Part shown: positions 1 to 8,497 of the stretch, piece by piece
Layout of the letters: each line of letters starts with the position of its first letter
Position numbering within the stretch: position 1 is the first letter of the stretch
From: an uncultured Alistipes sp.
GTDB lineage: Bacteria; Bacteroidota; Bacteroidia; Bacteroidales; Rikenellaceae
Direction: 5' to 3'
DNA length: 64,000 nt
Assembly: GCA_947573795.1 (NCBI GenBank)
Contig: CANPHE010000007.1
Span: 21,498 to 85,497, forward strand
Position numbers and translations under genes: made by a program
Notes under the pieces: model-generated
Seen by the model: the letters and a program-made list of their open reading frames with translations, nothing else
Told to the model about the DNA's origin: nothing
Databases searched by the model: none

Positions 1-1
1 C

Positions 2-1861
2 GCTACGCCCGACGGCAAGGCGCCGCTGGACGGTAGCGTCGTGACCGAGGCTATCGAGCGCTACGGACAGCGCGGTGCCGAGGCCGAGGTCGAGATGCAC
101 ATGAACGCCGAGGGTACCCAGGAGTGGGGCCGCCTGACGGGCGACAACATCGGTAAATGCGTCGCTATCGTGCTCGACGGTTACGTTTATTCGGCCCCCG
201 TCGTTCGTTCGAAGATCGACAAGGGCGTTTCGCAGATCACGGGTAACTTCACGATCCAGGAGGCCAAGGACCTCGCCAACGTGCTTTCGTCGGGTAAGGT
301 TCCCGCTCCCGCCAAGATCATCCAGGATACGGTCGTAGGTCCCTCGCTGGGTCAGGAGTCGATCGATGCCGGTCTGCTTTCGTTCGTGATCGCCTTCATT
401 CTCGTACTGCTCTACATGGGCCTCTTCTATAAGACAGCCGGTTGGATGTCCGATATCGCACTGCTCACCAACGTCTTCCTGCTGATGGGCGTACTCGTTT
501 CGTTCGGTGCTGTGCTGACCCTGCCGGGTATCGCGGGTATCGTCCTGACGATGGGTATGGCCGTCGATGCCAACGTCATTATCTACGAACGTATCAAAGA
601 GGAGCTTCGCGGCGGCAAGGGCCTTTCGCTCGCCATCAAGGACGGTTTCTCGAAGGCTTACTCGGCCATCATCGACGGTAACCTGACGACCATCATTACC
701 GGTATCGTGCTCTTCATCTTCGGTAACGGTCCCGTTCAGGGCTTCGCTACGACGCTTATCATCGGTATCATCACCTCGTTCTTCTGCGCCGTCTTCATCA
801 CGCGTCTCTTGATCGAGTGGTTCGTAGGCAAATACGGTTCGATCTCCTTCTCGTACAAGTGGTCGGAGAACTTCCTCAACAATACGCATATCGATTTCCT
901 CAGCAAACGCAAAGCCGCTTATACGGTTACTGCCGTGCTGATCGCGCTGTCGTGCATCTCGTTCGCGGTTCGCGGTCTGAACCTGGGTGCCGAGTTCACG
1001 GGCGGCCGTGCTTACGTCGTTCGTTTCGACCAGCCGGTTTCGGCCGAGGAGGTGCGTGCCAATGTCGAGGGTGCTTTCGCAGCTCAGGCAGATGCCGATG
1101 CCGCTTCGGTCAGCTCCGAGGTGAAGCAGTACGGCAAGGAGAATCAGATGCGTATCGTGACGCAGTATCGTTTCGACGATACGTCGGACGAGGCTACGGC
1201 CGAGGTCGAGAAAATTCTCTACGACGCCGTGAAGTCGTTCTACACCTATCCCATCACCTTCGAGCAGTTCCGTAATACGCAGACCGACGAAAACGGTATC
1301 CTCACCGCCGACAAGATCGGTCCCTCGATCGCGCAGGACATGACCTGGAACTCGATCTATTCGGTGCTCTTCTCGCTCGTGGCGATCGGTCTTTACATCA
1401 CCTTCCGCTTCAAGCGCTGGCAGTGGGCTTCGGGTGCTACGCTCGCCCTGGCCGTCAATGCCCTGTTCATCATCGGTCTCTTCTCGATGCTCTACGGTAT
1501 TCTGCCCTTCAACCTGGAGGTGAACCAGGCGTTCATCGCGGCGATCCTCACCATCATCGGTTACGCCATCAACGATACGGTGGTCGTCTTCGACCGTATT
1601 CGCGAATACCTGGGCCTCTATCCCAAGCGCAGCCTGCGTGAGAACGTGAACAACGCCATCAACTCGACCCTTTCGCGTACGATCAACACCTCGGGTACGA
1701 CGCTCGTGACCTTGCTGGCGATCTTCCTGTTCGGCGGCGAGACGATCCGCGGTTTCATCTTCGCGTTGATCGTGGGTGTCGTCGTCGGTACGGCTGCGAC
1801 GATCTTCATCGCAACGCCGATGGCTTACGACCTTATGCAGAAGAAGGGTGACAAGGAGTAA
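2..1861 (+). CDS. secDF: Protein translocase SecDF fusion, C-terminal part (5' end outside window)
   Basis: This protein is a membrane component of the Sec translocase that uses the proton or sodium gradient to pull exported proteins across the inner membrane. The frame is open from base 2 and no start is visible, so about 620 codons of a protein usually near 1000 residues are present. The end of the SecD periplasmic domain comes first, then SecD membrane segments (about nt 360-830) with the family motif GMAVDANVIIYERI near nt 553-594. The SecF half follows, with LGAEFTGGRAY near nt 984-1016 and AINDTVVVFDRI near nt 1565-1600. The fusion of both halves is normal for Bacteroidetes. A hairpin terminator follows the stop codon. 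The identification is firm. Confidence 0.97.
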   Translation, partial: ATPDGKAPLDGSVVTEAIERYGQRGAEAEVEMHMNAEGTQEWGRLTGDNIGKCVAIVLDGYVYSAPVVRSKIDKGVSQITGNFTIQEAKDLANVLSSGKVPAPAKIIQDTVVGPSLGQESIDAGLLSFVIAFILVLLYMGLFYKTAGWMSDIALLTNVFLLMGVLVSFGAVLTLPGIAGIVLTMGMAVDANVIIYERIKEELRGGKGLSLAIKDGFSKAYSAIIDGNLTTIITGIVLFIFGNGPVQGFATTLIIGIITSFFCAVFITRLLIEWFVGKYGSISFSYKWSENFLNNTHIDFLSKRKAAYTVTAVLIALSCISFAVRGLNLGAEFTGGRAYVVRFDQPVSAEEVRANVEGAFAAQADADAASVSSEVKQYGKENQMRIVTQYRFDDTSDEATAEVEKILYDAVKSFYTYPITFEQFRNTQTDENGILTADKIGPSIAQDMTWNSIYSVLFSLVAIGLYITFRFKRWQWASGATLALAVNALFIIGLFSMLYGILPFNLEVNQAFIAAILTIIGYAINDTVVVFDRIREYLGLYPKRSLRENVNNAINSTLSRTINTSGTTLVTLLAIFLFGGETIRGFIFALIVGVVVGTAATIFIATPMAYDLMQKKGDKE

Positions 1862-1885
1862 TCCCATACCTTTTATATAATGGAA

Positions 1886-1918
1886 CGGACCGGGGCCTCG
1901 TGCTTCCGGTCTGTTTTT
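1886..1918 (+). terminator. Rho-independent terminator after secDF
   Basis: The arms GACCGG (1888-1893) and CCGGTC (1906-1911), extended by a G-T pair, are followed directly by TGTTTTTC. It lies 25 bases past the secDF stop. Confidence 0.75.
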
Positions 1919-1948
1919 CTTTGCGGTCGTATTGCCGCGGGAAATAAA

Positions 1949-1980
1949 TTTGGCATTGCACGGCGCTTGTATTATCTTTG
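1949..1980 (+). promoter_or_regulatory. Bacteroidetes-type promoter upstream of the ybbR-coaE-folP operon
   Basis: TTTG at 1949-1952 and TATCTTTG at 1973-1980 are 20 bp apart, matching the Bacteroidetes -33/-7 consensus. The sequence around it (AAATAAATTTGGCATTGCAC) is a diverged relative of the 54-bp repeat found at 17.6, 18.4 and 26.2 kb. Transcription would start near 1986, leaving a leader of about 170 bases before the first gene at 2157. No other gene or clear structure is seen in 1919-2156. Confidence 0.7.
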
Positions 1981-2156
1981 CGATTGATTAGGAGATGGAT
2001 TTCCGTTCGCTCGGCGATGCGCCGGGATTCGGGTGCAGGCCGGGACGTATGTCTGTCCGGAATTGCATAACGATCCGGAATCGTCGCTCCGCACCGGCTT
2101 ATAAGACGGATAGCCCGGTCGGAGGATGGAAACCCTGTTCCCGTTTATAACATGGC

Positions 2157-2564
2157 ATGATGGAAAATTTTCTGAGGTGGCTGCACCGCACCGTGTCGCC
2201 GGTCTTTCTGGCGCTGCTCGTGGCATCGTTCATTCTGTGGTATATCGCCAAACTGAGCTATACCTATACTACGGATCAGGTCGTGCATCTGAATGTCGAC
2301 GGAGTGCCGTTCGAGGTGACCTGTGTCGTCGAGGGTGTCGGTACCAATCTGTTCGGCTACCGCGTCTATATGGATAAGACGCTCTACATTCCGTTGTCGG
2401 AGCTCAAGTACAAACTCTCCACCGAGGATGGACATGAAAATAAAATCGTGCTGGACCCTCAGTCGTTGCAGAATGCCATATCTTTGAAATTCAGTGATAT
2501 CAAAGTGGTGGCAATTCGCTCGGTTCCCGAGATCGACGCTCCTGCAAAAAAGCCGAAGAAATGA
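2157..2564 (+). CDS. Short membrane-anchored YbbR-like protein
   Basis: The 135-residue product has one N-terminal membrane segment (about residues 14-30) and a small extracytoplasmic beta-rich domain. Its pattern GxxLFxYR and the position directly before coaE suggest a single YbbR/CdaR-like repeat; this assignment is inferred from gene order and weak motifs. Family members usually carry several repeats, so this one is short. The end overlaps coaE by four bases (ATGA), which argues for translational coupling. A second ATG at 2160 could equally be the start. The function is unknown; YbbR proteins in other phyla regulate diadenylate cyclase, but no cyclase gene is in this window. Confidence 0.6.
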   Translation: MMENFLRWLHRTVSPVFLALLVASFILWYIAKLSYTYTTDQVVHLNVDGVPFEVTCVVEGVGTNLFGYRVYMDKTLYIPLSELKYKLSTEDGHENKIVLDPQSLQNAISLKFSDIKVVAIRSVPEIDAPAKKPKK

Positions 2565-3139
2565 TCCGGGTGGGAATTACGGGCGGTATCGGCAGCGGCA
2601 AGAGCACCGTTTGCCGCCTTTTCGCGGCCAAGGGAATTCCGGTCTACGATTCGGATTCCGAAGCCAAACGATTGATGGCCGCGGAGTTGCGCGGGGCGAT
2701 CGAGGCACGTTTCGGTCGTGATATATACCGCGAAGGAGAACTTGACCGCGGGCGTCTTGCCACTATCGTCTTCGCCGATTCGCAGGCGCTCGCCGACCTG
2801 AACGCCATCGTGCATCCGGCCGTCATGCGGGATTTCGCGGCATGGGCGGAGCGACAGACGGCCGATTATGTCGTGCTGGAGAGCGCCATCCTCTACGAAG
2901 CGGGGTTGGAAAATGCCGTCGATCGGGTCGTCGCCGTCCTCGCACCCGTAGAATTGCGCGTCGAACGGGCCTGCCGTCGTGACGGTGCCGATCCCGAAGC
3001 TGTCCGTCGTCGTATCGCAGCCCAGATGGACGACGATACCTTGTGCCGACGTGCCGATTTCACCCTTGTCAACATCCTCGAAGCGGACCTTGTGCCCGCT
3101 GTCGACGAACTCGACCGCCGATTCCGCCATGAAGCCTGA
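2561..3139 (+). CDS. coaE: Dephospho-CoA kinase
   Basis: The enzyme phosphorylates the ribose 3'-hydroxyl of dephospho-CoA, the last step of coenzyme A synthesis, in the cytosol. The 192 residues match the usual length of the family. The Walker A loop GGIGSGKST lies at residues 8-16, followed by the YDSD substrate segment near residue 28, and the catalytic Asp region is present. The start overlaps the preceding stop and the end overlaps folP by 11 bases, so the gene sits in a tightly packed operon. Confidence 0.95.
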   Translation: MIRVGITGGIGSGKSTVCRLFAAKGIPVYDSDSEAKRLMAAELRGAIEARFGRDIYREGELDRGRLATIVFADSQALADLNAIVHPAVMRDFAAWAERQTADYVVLESAILYEAGLENAVDRVVAVLAPVELRVERACRRDGADPEAVRRRIAAQMDDDTLCRRADFTLVNILEADLVPAVDELDRRFRHEA

Positions 3140-3986
3140 AAAGATACCTTTCGATCCCGCCCGCCGTCAGGTGATGGCGATTCTCAACGTTACTCCGGAT
3201 TCGTTTTATGCCGAAAGCCGGATGCCCGATGCCGATGCCGTCGAACGGCGTGTGCGCGAAGCGGTTGCGGCCGGAGCCTCGGTGATCGACGTGGGGGGCT
3301 ACTCCTCGCGTCCGGGTGCGGACGAGGTTTCGCCCGAGGAGGAGTGGCGCCGGGTCGAACGGGGTGTCGGAGCCGTGCGGCGGCTGGCTCCCGCGATGCC
3401 CGTCTCGGTCGATACGTTCCGTAGCGAGATCGTCACGCGGACCGTCGAGCGTTTCGGCGAAGTAATCGTCAACGATATTTCGGCCGGGGAGCTCGATGCA
3501 CGGATGGTTCCGACCGTCGCCCGCCTGGGACTCCGCTATATCGCCATGCACATGAAGGGCGACCCGAAGACGATGCAGTCGAGGACCGATTATCGCCGCG
3601 ATATCGTCACGGAGGTCGTCGATTATTTCCGCGTGCGCTGCCGTCGGTTGGAGGAGGCGGGAATCGCGCGTGAGCGGATCATCCTCGACCCGGGGTTCGG
3701 TTTCGCCAAGACGCTGGAACAAAATTACGAACTCTTGGCCGGATTGCACGCGCTGTGCGACCTGGGCTATCCCGTGCTGGCGGGTCTTTCGCGCAAGTCG
3801 ATGATCTACCGGCTGCTCGATGTCGCTCCGGCGGATTCGCTCGCCGGAACCGTCGCCCTCGACTGGGAGTGTCTGCGGCAGGGAGCCTCGATCCTGCGCG
3901 TGCACGATGTTCGCGAGGCGGTCGACACGGTGCGCCTGTTCGAGGCTTTCGACCGCGCTCGTCAAACCCGACAAACGAACCTTTGA
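3129..3986 (+). CDS. folP: Dihydropteroate synthase
   Basis: The enzyme condenses p-aminobenzoate with dihydropterin pyrophosphate in folate synthesis. From the ATG at 3129 the protein has 285 residues, normal for the family. Both signature regions are present: LNVTPDSF at residues 19-26 and [11 protein letters not shown] in the first third; later come the ND and DPGFGFAK motifs for pterin binding. The reading frame is open further upstream, but that extension lies inside coaE and encodes nothing family-like, so the ATG overlapping the coaE end is preferred. The next gene starts two bases after the stop. Confidence 0.95.
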   Translation: MKPEKIPFDPARRQVMAILNVTPDSFYAESRMPDADAVERRVREAVAAGASVIDVGGYSSRPGADEVSPEEEWRRVERGVGAVRRLAPAMPVSVDTFRSEIVTRTVERFGEVIVNDISAGELDARMVPTVARLGLRYIAMHMKGDPKTMQSRTDYRRDIVTEVVDYFRVRCRRLEEAGIARERIILDPGFGFAKTLEQNYELLAGLHALCDLGYPVLAGLSRKSMIYRLLDVAPADSLAGTVALDWECLRQGASILRVHDVREAVDTVRLFEAFDRARQTRQTNL

Positions 3987-3987
3987 G

Positions 3988-4638
3988 ATGATAAGGATTA
4001 CGGATATTCGAAAACGCTACGGCGACCTGGAGGTGCTTCGGGGCGTTTCGCTGGAGGTCGCCCGGGGCGAGGTCGTCACGATCGTGGGGGCCAGCGGCGC
4101 CGGGAAGACCACGCTGTTGCAAATCATGGGAACGCTCTCGCGTCCCGATGCCGGACGTGTCGAGATCGACGGCGAGGAACCTTTTCGGCTGGGCGATCGG
4201 GCGCTTTCGTCGTTCCGCAACCGCCGCATCGGGTTCGTCTTTCAGTTCCACCATCTGTTGCCCGAATTCACGGCCTTCGAGAATGTTTGCCTTCCGGGCT
4301 TCATCGGAGGACGTCCGCGCCCCGAGGTCGAACGCCGGGCTGCCGAACTGCTCGACATGATGAACCTTACGGCGCGCCGCGACCATAAGCCGGGGCAGCT
4401 TTCGGGCGGTGAACAGCAGCGTGTGGCGATCGCCCGGGCGCTGGTGAACGCTCCCGCTGTGCTGTTGGCCGACGAACCCTCGGGAAATCTCGATACGCAC
4501 AACCGTGAGGAGATTCACCGCCTCTTTTTCGAATTGCGCGATCGCCTGCAACAGACCGTCGTGATCGTCACCCACGACGAACGCCTCGCCGCGATGTCCG
4601 ATCGTAAAATCACCATGTCCGATGGGCTTATCCTCTGA
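3988..4638 (+). CDS. ABC transporter ATP-binding protein, LolD type
   Basis: This 216-residue nucleotide-binding subunit has Walker [10 protein letters not shown] (residues 34-42), Q-loop [11 protein letters not shown], signature LSGGEQQR, Walker [12 protein letters not shown] and the switch His in VIVTHDE. The [16 protein letters not shown] segment and DEPSGNLDT are typical of the LolD/MacB/FtsE group, and LolD (lipoprotein release) is the best guess. No permease partner is adjacent, so the transported substrate cannot be fixed from context. The gene follows folP by one base and overlaps the next gene by 17 bases. Confidence 0.85.
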   Translation: MIRITDIRKRYGDLEVLRGVSLEVARGEVVTIVGASGAGKTTLLQIMGTLSRPDAGRVEIDGEEPFRLGDRALSSFRNRRIGFVFQFHHLLPEFTAFENVCLPGFIGGRPRPEVERRAAELLDMMNLTARRDHKPGQLSGGEQQRVAIARALVNAPAVLLADEPSGNLDTHNREEIHRLFFELRDRLQQTVVIVTHDERLAAMSDRKITMSDGLIL

Positions 4639-5422
4639 CGACGAGGCGCTGCGCGAGACGCTCGAATGGTTGTACGACCGCTACGATCGTCCCGAGTTCA
4701 TCGACGACGATCCGATCGCCGTTCCCCACCGTTACACCGCGCGTGCCGATCGCGAAATCGCCGGATTTCTCTCGGCGACGATCGCCTGGGGCAACCGACG
4801 TTCGATCGTTCGTAATGGCCATCGCATGATGCTCTGCATGGACGATGCCCCCGCCGATTTCGTGCGCAATGCTTCGGAGCGGGAGTTGCAACGGCTGGAT
4901 GCGTTCGTGCACCGGACTTTCAACGGCGGTGATCTGCGCGACTTCGTGCTGGCCCTGCGCCGCCTGGAACGGATGTACGGCGGGTTGGGCAACTTCTTCG
5001 AGGAGCGCTATGTCGCAACGCAGAGCCTTCCGCAGGTTTTGGCCGAGTTCCGACAGGAGTTTTTCGCTGCGGAGCACGCTCTGCGATGCGAAAAGCATCT
5101 TTCGTCGGTGGAGAAGGGTGCGGCGTGCAAACGGCTTTGCATGTACCTGCGCTGGATGGTTCGTCGCGATCCCCGCGGCGTGGATTTCGGCCTTTGGACG
5201 CGGATTCCGACCGCGGCGCTTCGGCTGCCGCTCGATGTGCATACGGGGCGTGTAGGGCGTGATCTGGGACTCTTGGCGCGCCGTCAGAACGATTGGCGGG
5301 CCGTCGAGGAGATTACCACGTCGCTTCGACGTTTCGATGCGCAGGACCCCGTGCGGTTCGACTTCGCGCTGTTCGGGCTCGGGGTTCAGGGAGGCTTGCC
5401 CGGGAGCGGGAAATCTTTCTGA
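4622..5422 (+). CDS. TIGR02757 family protein (DUF2400)
   Basis: The 266-residue protein matches the Bacteroidetes family TIGR02757 by its N-terminal segment ([20 protein letters not shown]), the [11 protein letters not shown] motif near residue 53, and the C-terminal [15 protein letters not shown] and PLDVHTGRV stretches. The biochemical role of the family is not known. No signal peptide or membrane segment is seen, so it is probably cytosolic. It overlaps the ATPase gene by 17 bases and ends the operon that begins with the YbbR-like gene. The stretch 5423-5530 has no gene or clear terminator. Confidence 0.85.
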   Translation: MGLSSDDEALRETLEWLYDRYDRPEFIDDDPIAVPHRYTARADREIAGFLSATIAWGNRRSIVRNGHRMMLCMDDAPADFVRNASERELQRLDAFVHRTFNGGDLRDFVLALRRLERMYGGLGNFFEERYVATQSLPQVLAEFRQEFFAAEHALRCEKHLSSVEKGAACKRLCMYLRWMVRRDPRGVDFGLWTRIPTAALRLPLDVHTGRVGRDLGLLARRQNDWRAVEEITTSLRRFDAQDPVRFDFALFGLGVQGGLPGSGKSF

Positions 5423-5530
5423 TCGATCTTCTTCGGCGGTAGTAACGGCCGTGCTAAGAGCATGAGCCGCAGAACGTGACAAGACAAAGCCTTGTAATGC
5501 CGATCCTAAAATCTGCTAAGAGTCGATCGG

Positions 5531-5562
5531 TTTGTATTTTCCCGATATTCGAGGTATTTTTG
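5531..5562 (+). promoter_or_regulatory. Promoter of the tRNA methyltransferase gene
   Basis: TTTG at 5531-5534 and TATTTTTG at 5555-5562 are 20 bp apart. The predicted start of transcription is about 22 bases before the GTG start codon at 5591. Confidence 0.75.
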
Positions 5563-5590
5563 TACGAAGAAAATCCTTAATTGATTCATC

Positions 5591-6307
5591 GTGTTCCGTT
5601 TCAAACGATTCTCGATCCGTCAGGACCGCTGCCCGATGAAGGTCGGGACCGACGGGGTTTTGCTGGGTGCCTGGGTCGAAATCCGGTCCGGAGTGCGTCG
5701 CATCCTCGATATCGGTTCCGGCACGGGATTGATCGCACTGATGCTCGCCCAGCGTACGGCGGAGTGGGCCGAGGAGGTTCGTATCGTAGGCGTCGATGTC
5801 GACGACGTGTCGCAGGCCCGCGAGAATGCCGACGCTTCGCCGTGGAGCGGTAGGGTAGCCTTCGAGCAGTGTCCCGTGCAGCGTTTCGAGCCGGAAGCGG
5901 CGTTCGATCTGATCGTTTCCAATCCGCCTTTCTTCGTCGATTCGCTCACCTGCCCCGATGCGGGACGTACGCAGGCGCGACATGCCGTAACGCTCCCTTT
6001 CGAGGAGTTGTGCGATGCCGTCGTGCGGCTGCTCGCCCCCGGAGGCCGTTTCGCTGCGGTTCTGCCCGTGACCGAGGCGGCTCGGTTCCGGTCGATCTGC
6101 CGCGGACGGTTGCGGCTCGTGCGCAGTACCGAGGTGCGGACGACGCCCCGCCACCCGGCCAAACGCCTGCTCATGGAGTTCGCGGCGGCCGATGAGAACG
6201 CTGTTGGGGATCCGATTTCGACGTCGCTCACCATCGGCACGGGCGAGCACGAGTGCTATACCCCCGAGTATCGTGCTTTGACGCGCGATTTCTACCTGAA
6301 ATTTTGA
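5591..6307 (+). CDS. tRNA1(Val) (adenine(37)-N6)-methyltransferase (TrmN6/YfiC)
   Basis: This is an S-adenosylmethionine-dependent methyltransferase predicted to modify A37 of tRNA(Val). The N-terminus (FRFKRFSIRQDRCPMKVGTD) is the family hallmark and begins at the GTG at 5591, which is therefore chosen as start. The SAM-binding loop DIGSGTG is at residues 40-46, the acidic VDVDD at 68-72, and the N6-adenine catalytic motif NPPF at 111-114. The length of 238 residues is typical. It has its own promoter, and its 3' end contains the -33 box of the next gene. Confidence 0.92.
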   Translation: MFRFKRFSIRQDRCPMKVGTDGVLLGAWVEIRSGVRRILDIGSGTGLIALMLAQRTAEWAEEVRIVGVDVDDVSQARENADASPWSGRVAFEQCPVQRFEPEAAFDLIVSNPPFFVDSLTCPDAGRTQARHAVTLPFEELCDAVVRLLAPGGRFAAVLPVTEAARFRSICRGRLRLVRSTEVRTTPRHPAKRLLMEFAAADENAVGDPISTSLTIGTGEHECYTPEYRALTRDFYLKF

Positions 6308-6334
6308 CGAAACACCGAAAATGATTTATATTTG
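6303..6334 (+). promoter_or_regulatory. Promoter of the DUF4831 gene
   Basis: TTTG at 6303-6306 overlaps the stop region of the methyltransferase gene, and TATATTTG at 6327-6334 follows after 20 bp. The leader to the ATG at 6359 would be about 18 bases. Confidence 0.75.
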
Positions 6335-6358
6335 CATCTGAGGATAAACAATCGGCTT

Positions 6359-7255
6359 ATGAAAATCAGACTTACGGCTTTCGCGCTGCTGTTCAGCGGT
6401 GCCCTGGCAGCTCAGAATCCCTATATCGCCGTCGAAGGCGCTGTCGAAACCGCCGGCGGAATCGTCGTCTCGCTTCCGCAGACGATCCTGGCCGTGGACC
6501 TTACGGTCGAACGCGACATGACCCTGTGCGGTCCCTATGCGCGTTATGCGCAGAAGTTCCTCGGGGTGCGTGCTCCGCTCAACGACAAGACGGTTTGGAC
6601 CGTTACGGATGCGAAGATCGGATTGCTCGACGGAGATACCTATCTCGATGCCGGAACTCGGGTTCCCGCCGAGAGCCGTCAGCTTTCGCATGCGGACGGC
6701 GGCGAGGAGTTCGCGCGTTTGCAACCCGACAAGATGGCGATGGTTACCCCGTCGCTGGAGGATGCGGCGCGCGCTGCGGCCAACCAGATTTTTTCGCTGC
6801 GTCGTCATCGCCTCGAACTCATCACGGGCGAAGCCGGAGAGAATGTTTTCGGCGAAGGGCTCGCCGCTGCGCTGAAGGAGATCGAACGCCAGGAGCAGAG
6901 TTATTTGGAACTTTTCCTCGGCAAGCGGACCGTTTCGACCGAGACGCGCCGCTATGTCGTTTGTCCCCAGTCGGATAAAAAACAGTATATCGTTAGCCGT
7001 TTCAGTGCTTCCGCCGGATTGCTTCCCGAGAACGATCTCTCGGGCGATATGGTGATTCTTCAGATCGATCCGTCGGGGGCCGACCTGGCATCGGGTCTGG
7101 AAGCCTCCGCCAAAGAGACTTCGGTGGTGAAATGCCGTGTAGCCGATCCCTCGACTTGCACCGTGATTGCGGGCGGTCGTGAATTCGGCCGTGCCGTGCT
7201 GCCACTCTACGAGTTCGGCCGTACGATGAATGTCGCATTGCCGCGTCGCAAATAA
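6359..7255 (+). CDS. DUF4831 family secreted protein
   Basis: The 298-residue product begins with a signal peptide (MKIRLTAFALLFSGALAAQ), so it is exported, probably to the periplasm. The segment LPQTILAVDLTVERD followed by GPYARYAQKFLG fits the Bacteroidetes family DUF4831, whose function is unknown. The start at 6359 is preferred over an upstream TTG because it gives a clean signal peptide and lies just downstream of a good promoter; the TTG falls inside the -7 box. The stop overlaps the next start by one base (TAATG). Confidence 0.75.
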   Translation: MKIRLTAFALLFSGALAAQNPYIAVEGAVETAGGIVVSLPQTILAVDLTVERDMTLCGPYARYAQKFLGVRAPLNDKTVWTVTDAKIGLLDGDTYLDAGTRVPAESRQLSHADGGEEFARLQPDKMAMVTPSLEDAARAAANQIFSLRRHRLELITGEAGENVFGEGLAAALKEIERQEQSYLELFLGKRTVSTETRRYVVCPQSDKKQYIVSRFSASAGLLPENDLSGDMVILQIDPSGADLASGLEASAKETSVVKCRVADPSTCTVIAGGREFGRAVLPLYEFGRTMNVALPRRK

Positions 7256-8019
7256 TGTCGGATCGCACATCGCGTATGGTGGCGCTCCTGGGGCGCATGC
7301 GTCGGGAGCGTAACGGAGCCGTGGCGGATGCGATGGCTCCCTACGGTGCAGCCTATGGGCTCAACTACGGCGTCAGTTTGCCGACCGTGCGGTCGATCGC
7401 CCGCGCCGAAGGGTGCGATCCTGTTTTCGCACGCCTGCTTTATCGTCAGGACGTGCGCGAATTGCGCCTTGCGGCGCTGCATATCGCCGATCCGGCGGCG
7501 GTTACTGCGGCGGATGCCGATACGTGGGCTGCGGGAATCGTCAATTCGGAAGTCGCCGAGGAGGCGGCTTTCGCACTGTTGAGCCGAATGCCGGCGCTGC
7601 CCGCCTTTTTTGCGCTTTGGGGCGCTTCGTCGAATCCTTTGCTGCAATATGCCGTTTTGTTGGCTGCCGCTCGCAGCGAGGCGACTCCCGCTGCTTGGGC
7701 GGTCGATGCCGTGGAGATCGTGCGGCGCAATGCGATGGCTTCAGCGGTCGGGGAGCGGACGACGGCCGGTCGTCGGGAGGCGACGGGCGATTCGGGCTCT
7801 TGCGGAGTCGAGACACCGGTTGCAGCCGGGCCGACGATCGATTCGCGAGCCGTCCGGTTGACGGCGCAGGGCGCAGTGGCGTTGCTGGCTGCTTTGGGCG
7901 GCCGCAGCGCTGCGGATCGCGAAGCCGTACGCCGGGCAGTCGACACCTTGGGCGACCTTCCGGCCGAAGTCTATGTCCGCGAAGAACTCGCCTGGCGGAT
8001 AGCGGAAAGCGACCGATGA
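7255..8019 (+). CDS. HEAT-like repeat protein, DNA alkylation repair (AlkD-like) family
   Basis: The 254-residue, alanine-rich, helical protein has the spaced repeats expected of the ALK/AlkD fold, in which HEAT-like repeats hold damaged DNA. The N-terminal MRRERNGAVADAM and the LNYGVSLPTVRSIAR region fit small AlkD-like proteins of Bacteroidetes. A low-complexity insertion lies near residues 160-195 (GERTTAGRREATGDSGSCG). Whether it is an active glycosylase cannot be judged here. It is translationally coupled to the DUF4831 gene. Its end converges with the thioredoxin gene, with 90 bases between them and no convincing terminator. Confidence 0.6.
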   Translation: MSDRTSRMVALLGRMRRERNGAVADAMAPYGAAYGLNYGVSLPTVRSIARAEGCDPVFARLLYRQDVRELRLAALHIADPAAVTAADADTWAAGIVNSEVAEEAAFALLSRMPALPAFFALWGASSNPLLQYAVLLAAARSEATPAAWAVDAVEIVRRNAMASAVGERTTAGRREATGDSGSCGVETPVAAGPTIDSRAVRLTAQGAVALLAALGGRSAADREAVRRAVDTLGDLPAEVYVREELAWRIAESDR

Positions 8020-8109
8020 AAAGTTAACGGTGAAAAATCTTTGGCGGGATTTCACCTCGCCGGCTGCGGTTCGCTCGGACCTTGTTGCCGCAGACCATCG
8101 AAATCTTCC

Positions 8110-8451
8110 TTATCGCAACTCCTCCGGTTGGCGTCGCTCCAGGCGTTCCAACTTTTCGAGCGCCTGTACCAGATGCTCGTAGCTTACCCGTCCGCTTTGG
8201 CGCCACAGGACCTCTCCGCGGCGGAAAAATATCAGGGTCGGGACCGACATGATGTTGTAACGGCGGATGATTTCGGTCAGGTTGCGGTCGTCGATATCGA
8301 TCTTGTAAACGTCTACGCGGCCGTTCATCTGCTCGCGGAACTTGTCGATTACCGGGTGCATGGCCTGGCAGGGACCGCACCAGGTCGCGAAAAAATCTAC
8401 GAAAGTCAGCGCATCGCGCCAGATGATTTTGTCGAAGTCTGTCATAATCAT
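8110..8451 (-). CDS. Thioredoxin
   Basis: This small cytosolic redox protein of 113 residues has the thioredoxin fold and the active site WCGPC (Cys25, Cys28), followed by the conserved cis-proline segment SVPTLIFF. No signal peptide is present, so it should act on cytosolic disulfides. It is the last gene of the minus-strand run that begins at 16011. ATG codons at 8451 and 8445 are both possible starts. Confidence 0.9.
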   Translation of the reverse strand: MIMTDFDKIIWRDALTFVDFFATWCGPCQAMHPVIDKFREQMNGRVDVYKIDIDDRNLTEIIRRYNIMSVPTLIFFRRGEVLWRQSGRVSYEHLVQALEKLERLERRQPEELR

Positions 8452-8497
8452 GGTGTATTTGGCGATTGAAGTATTCGGCGTGACGGGATGCTGCGCA

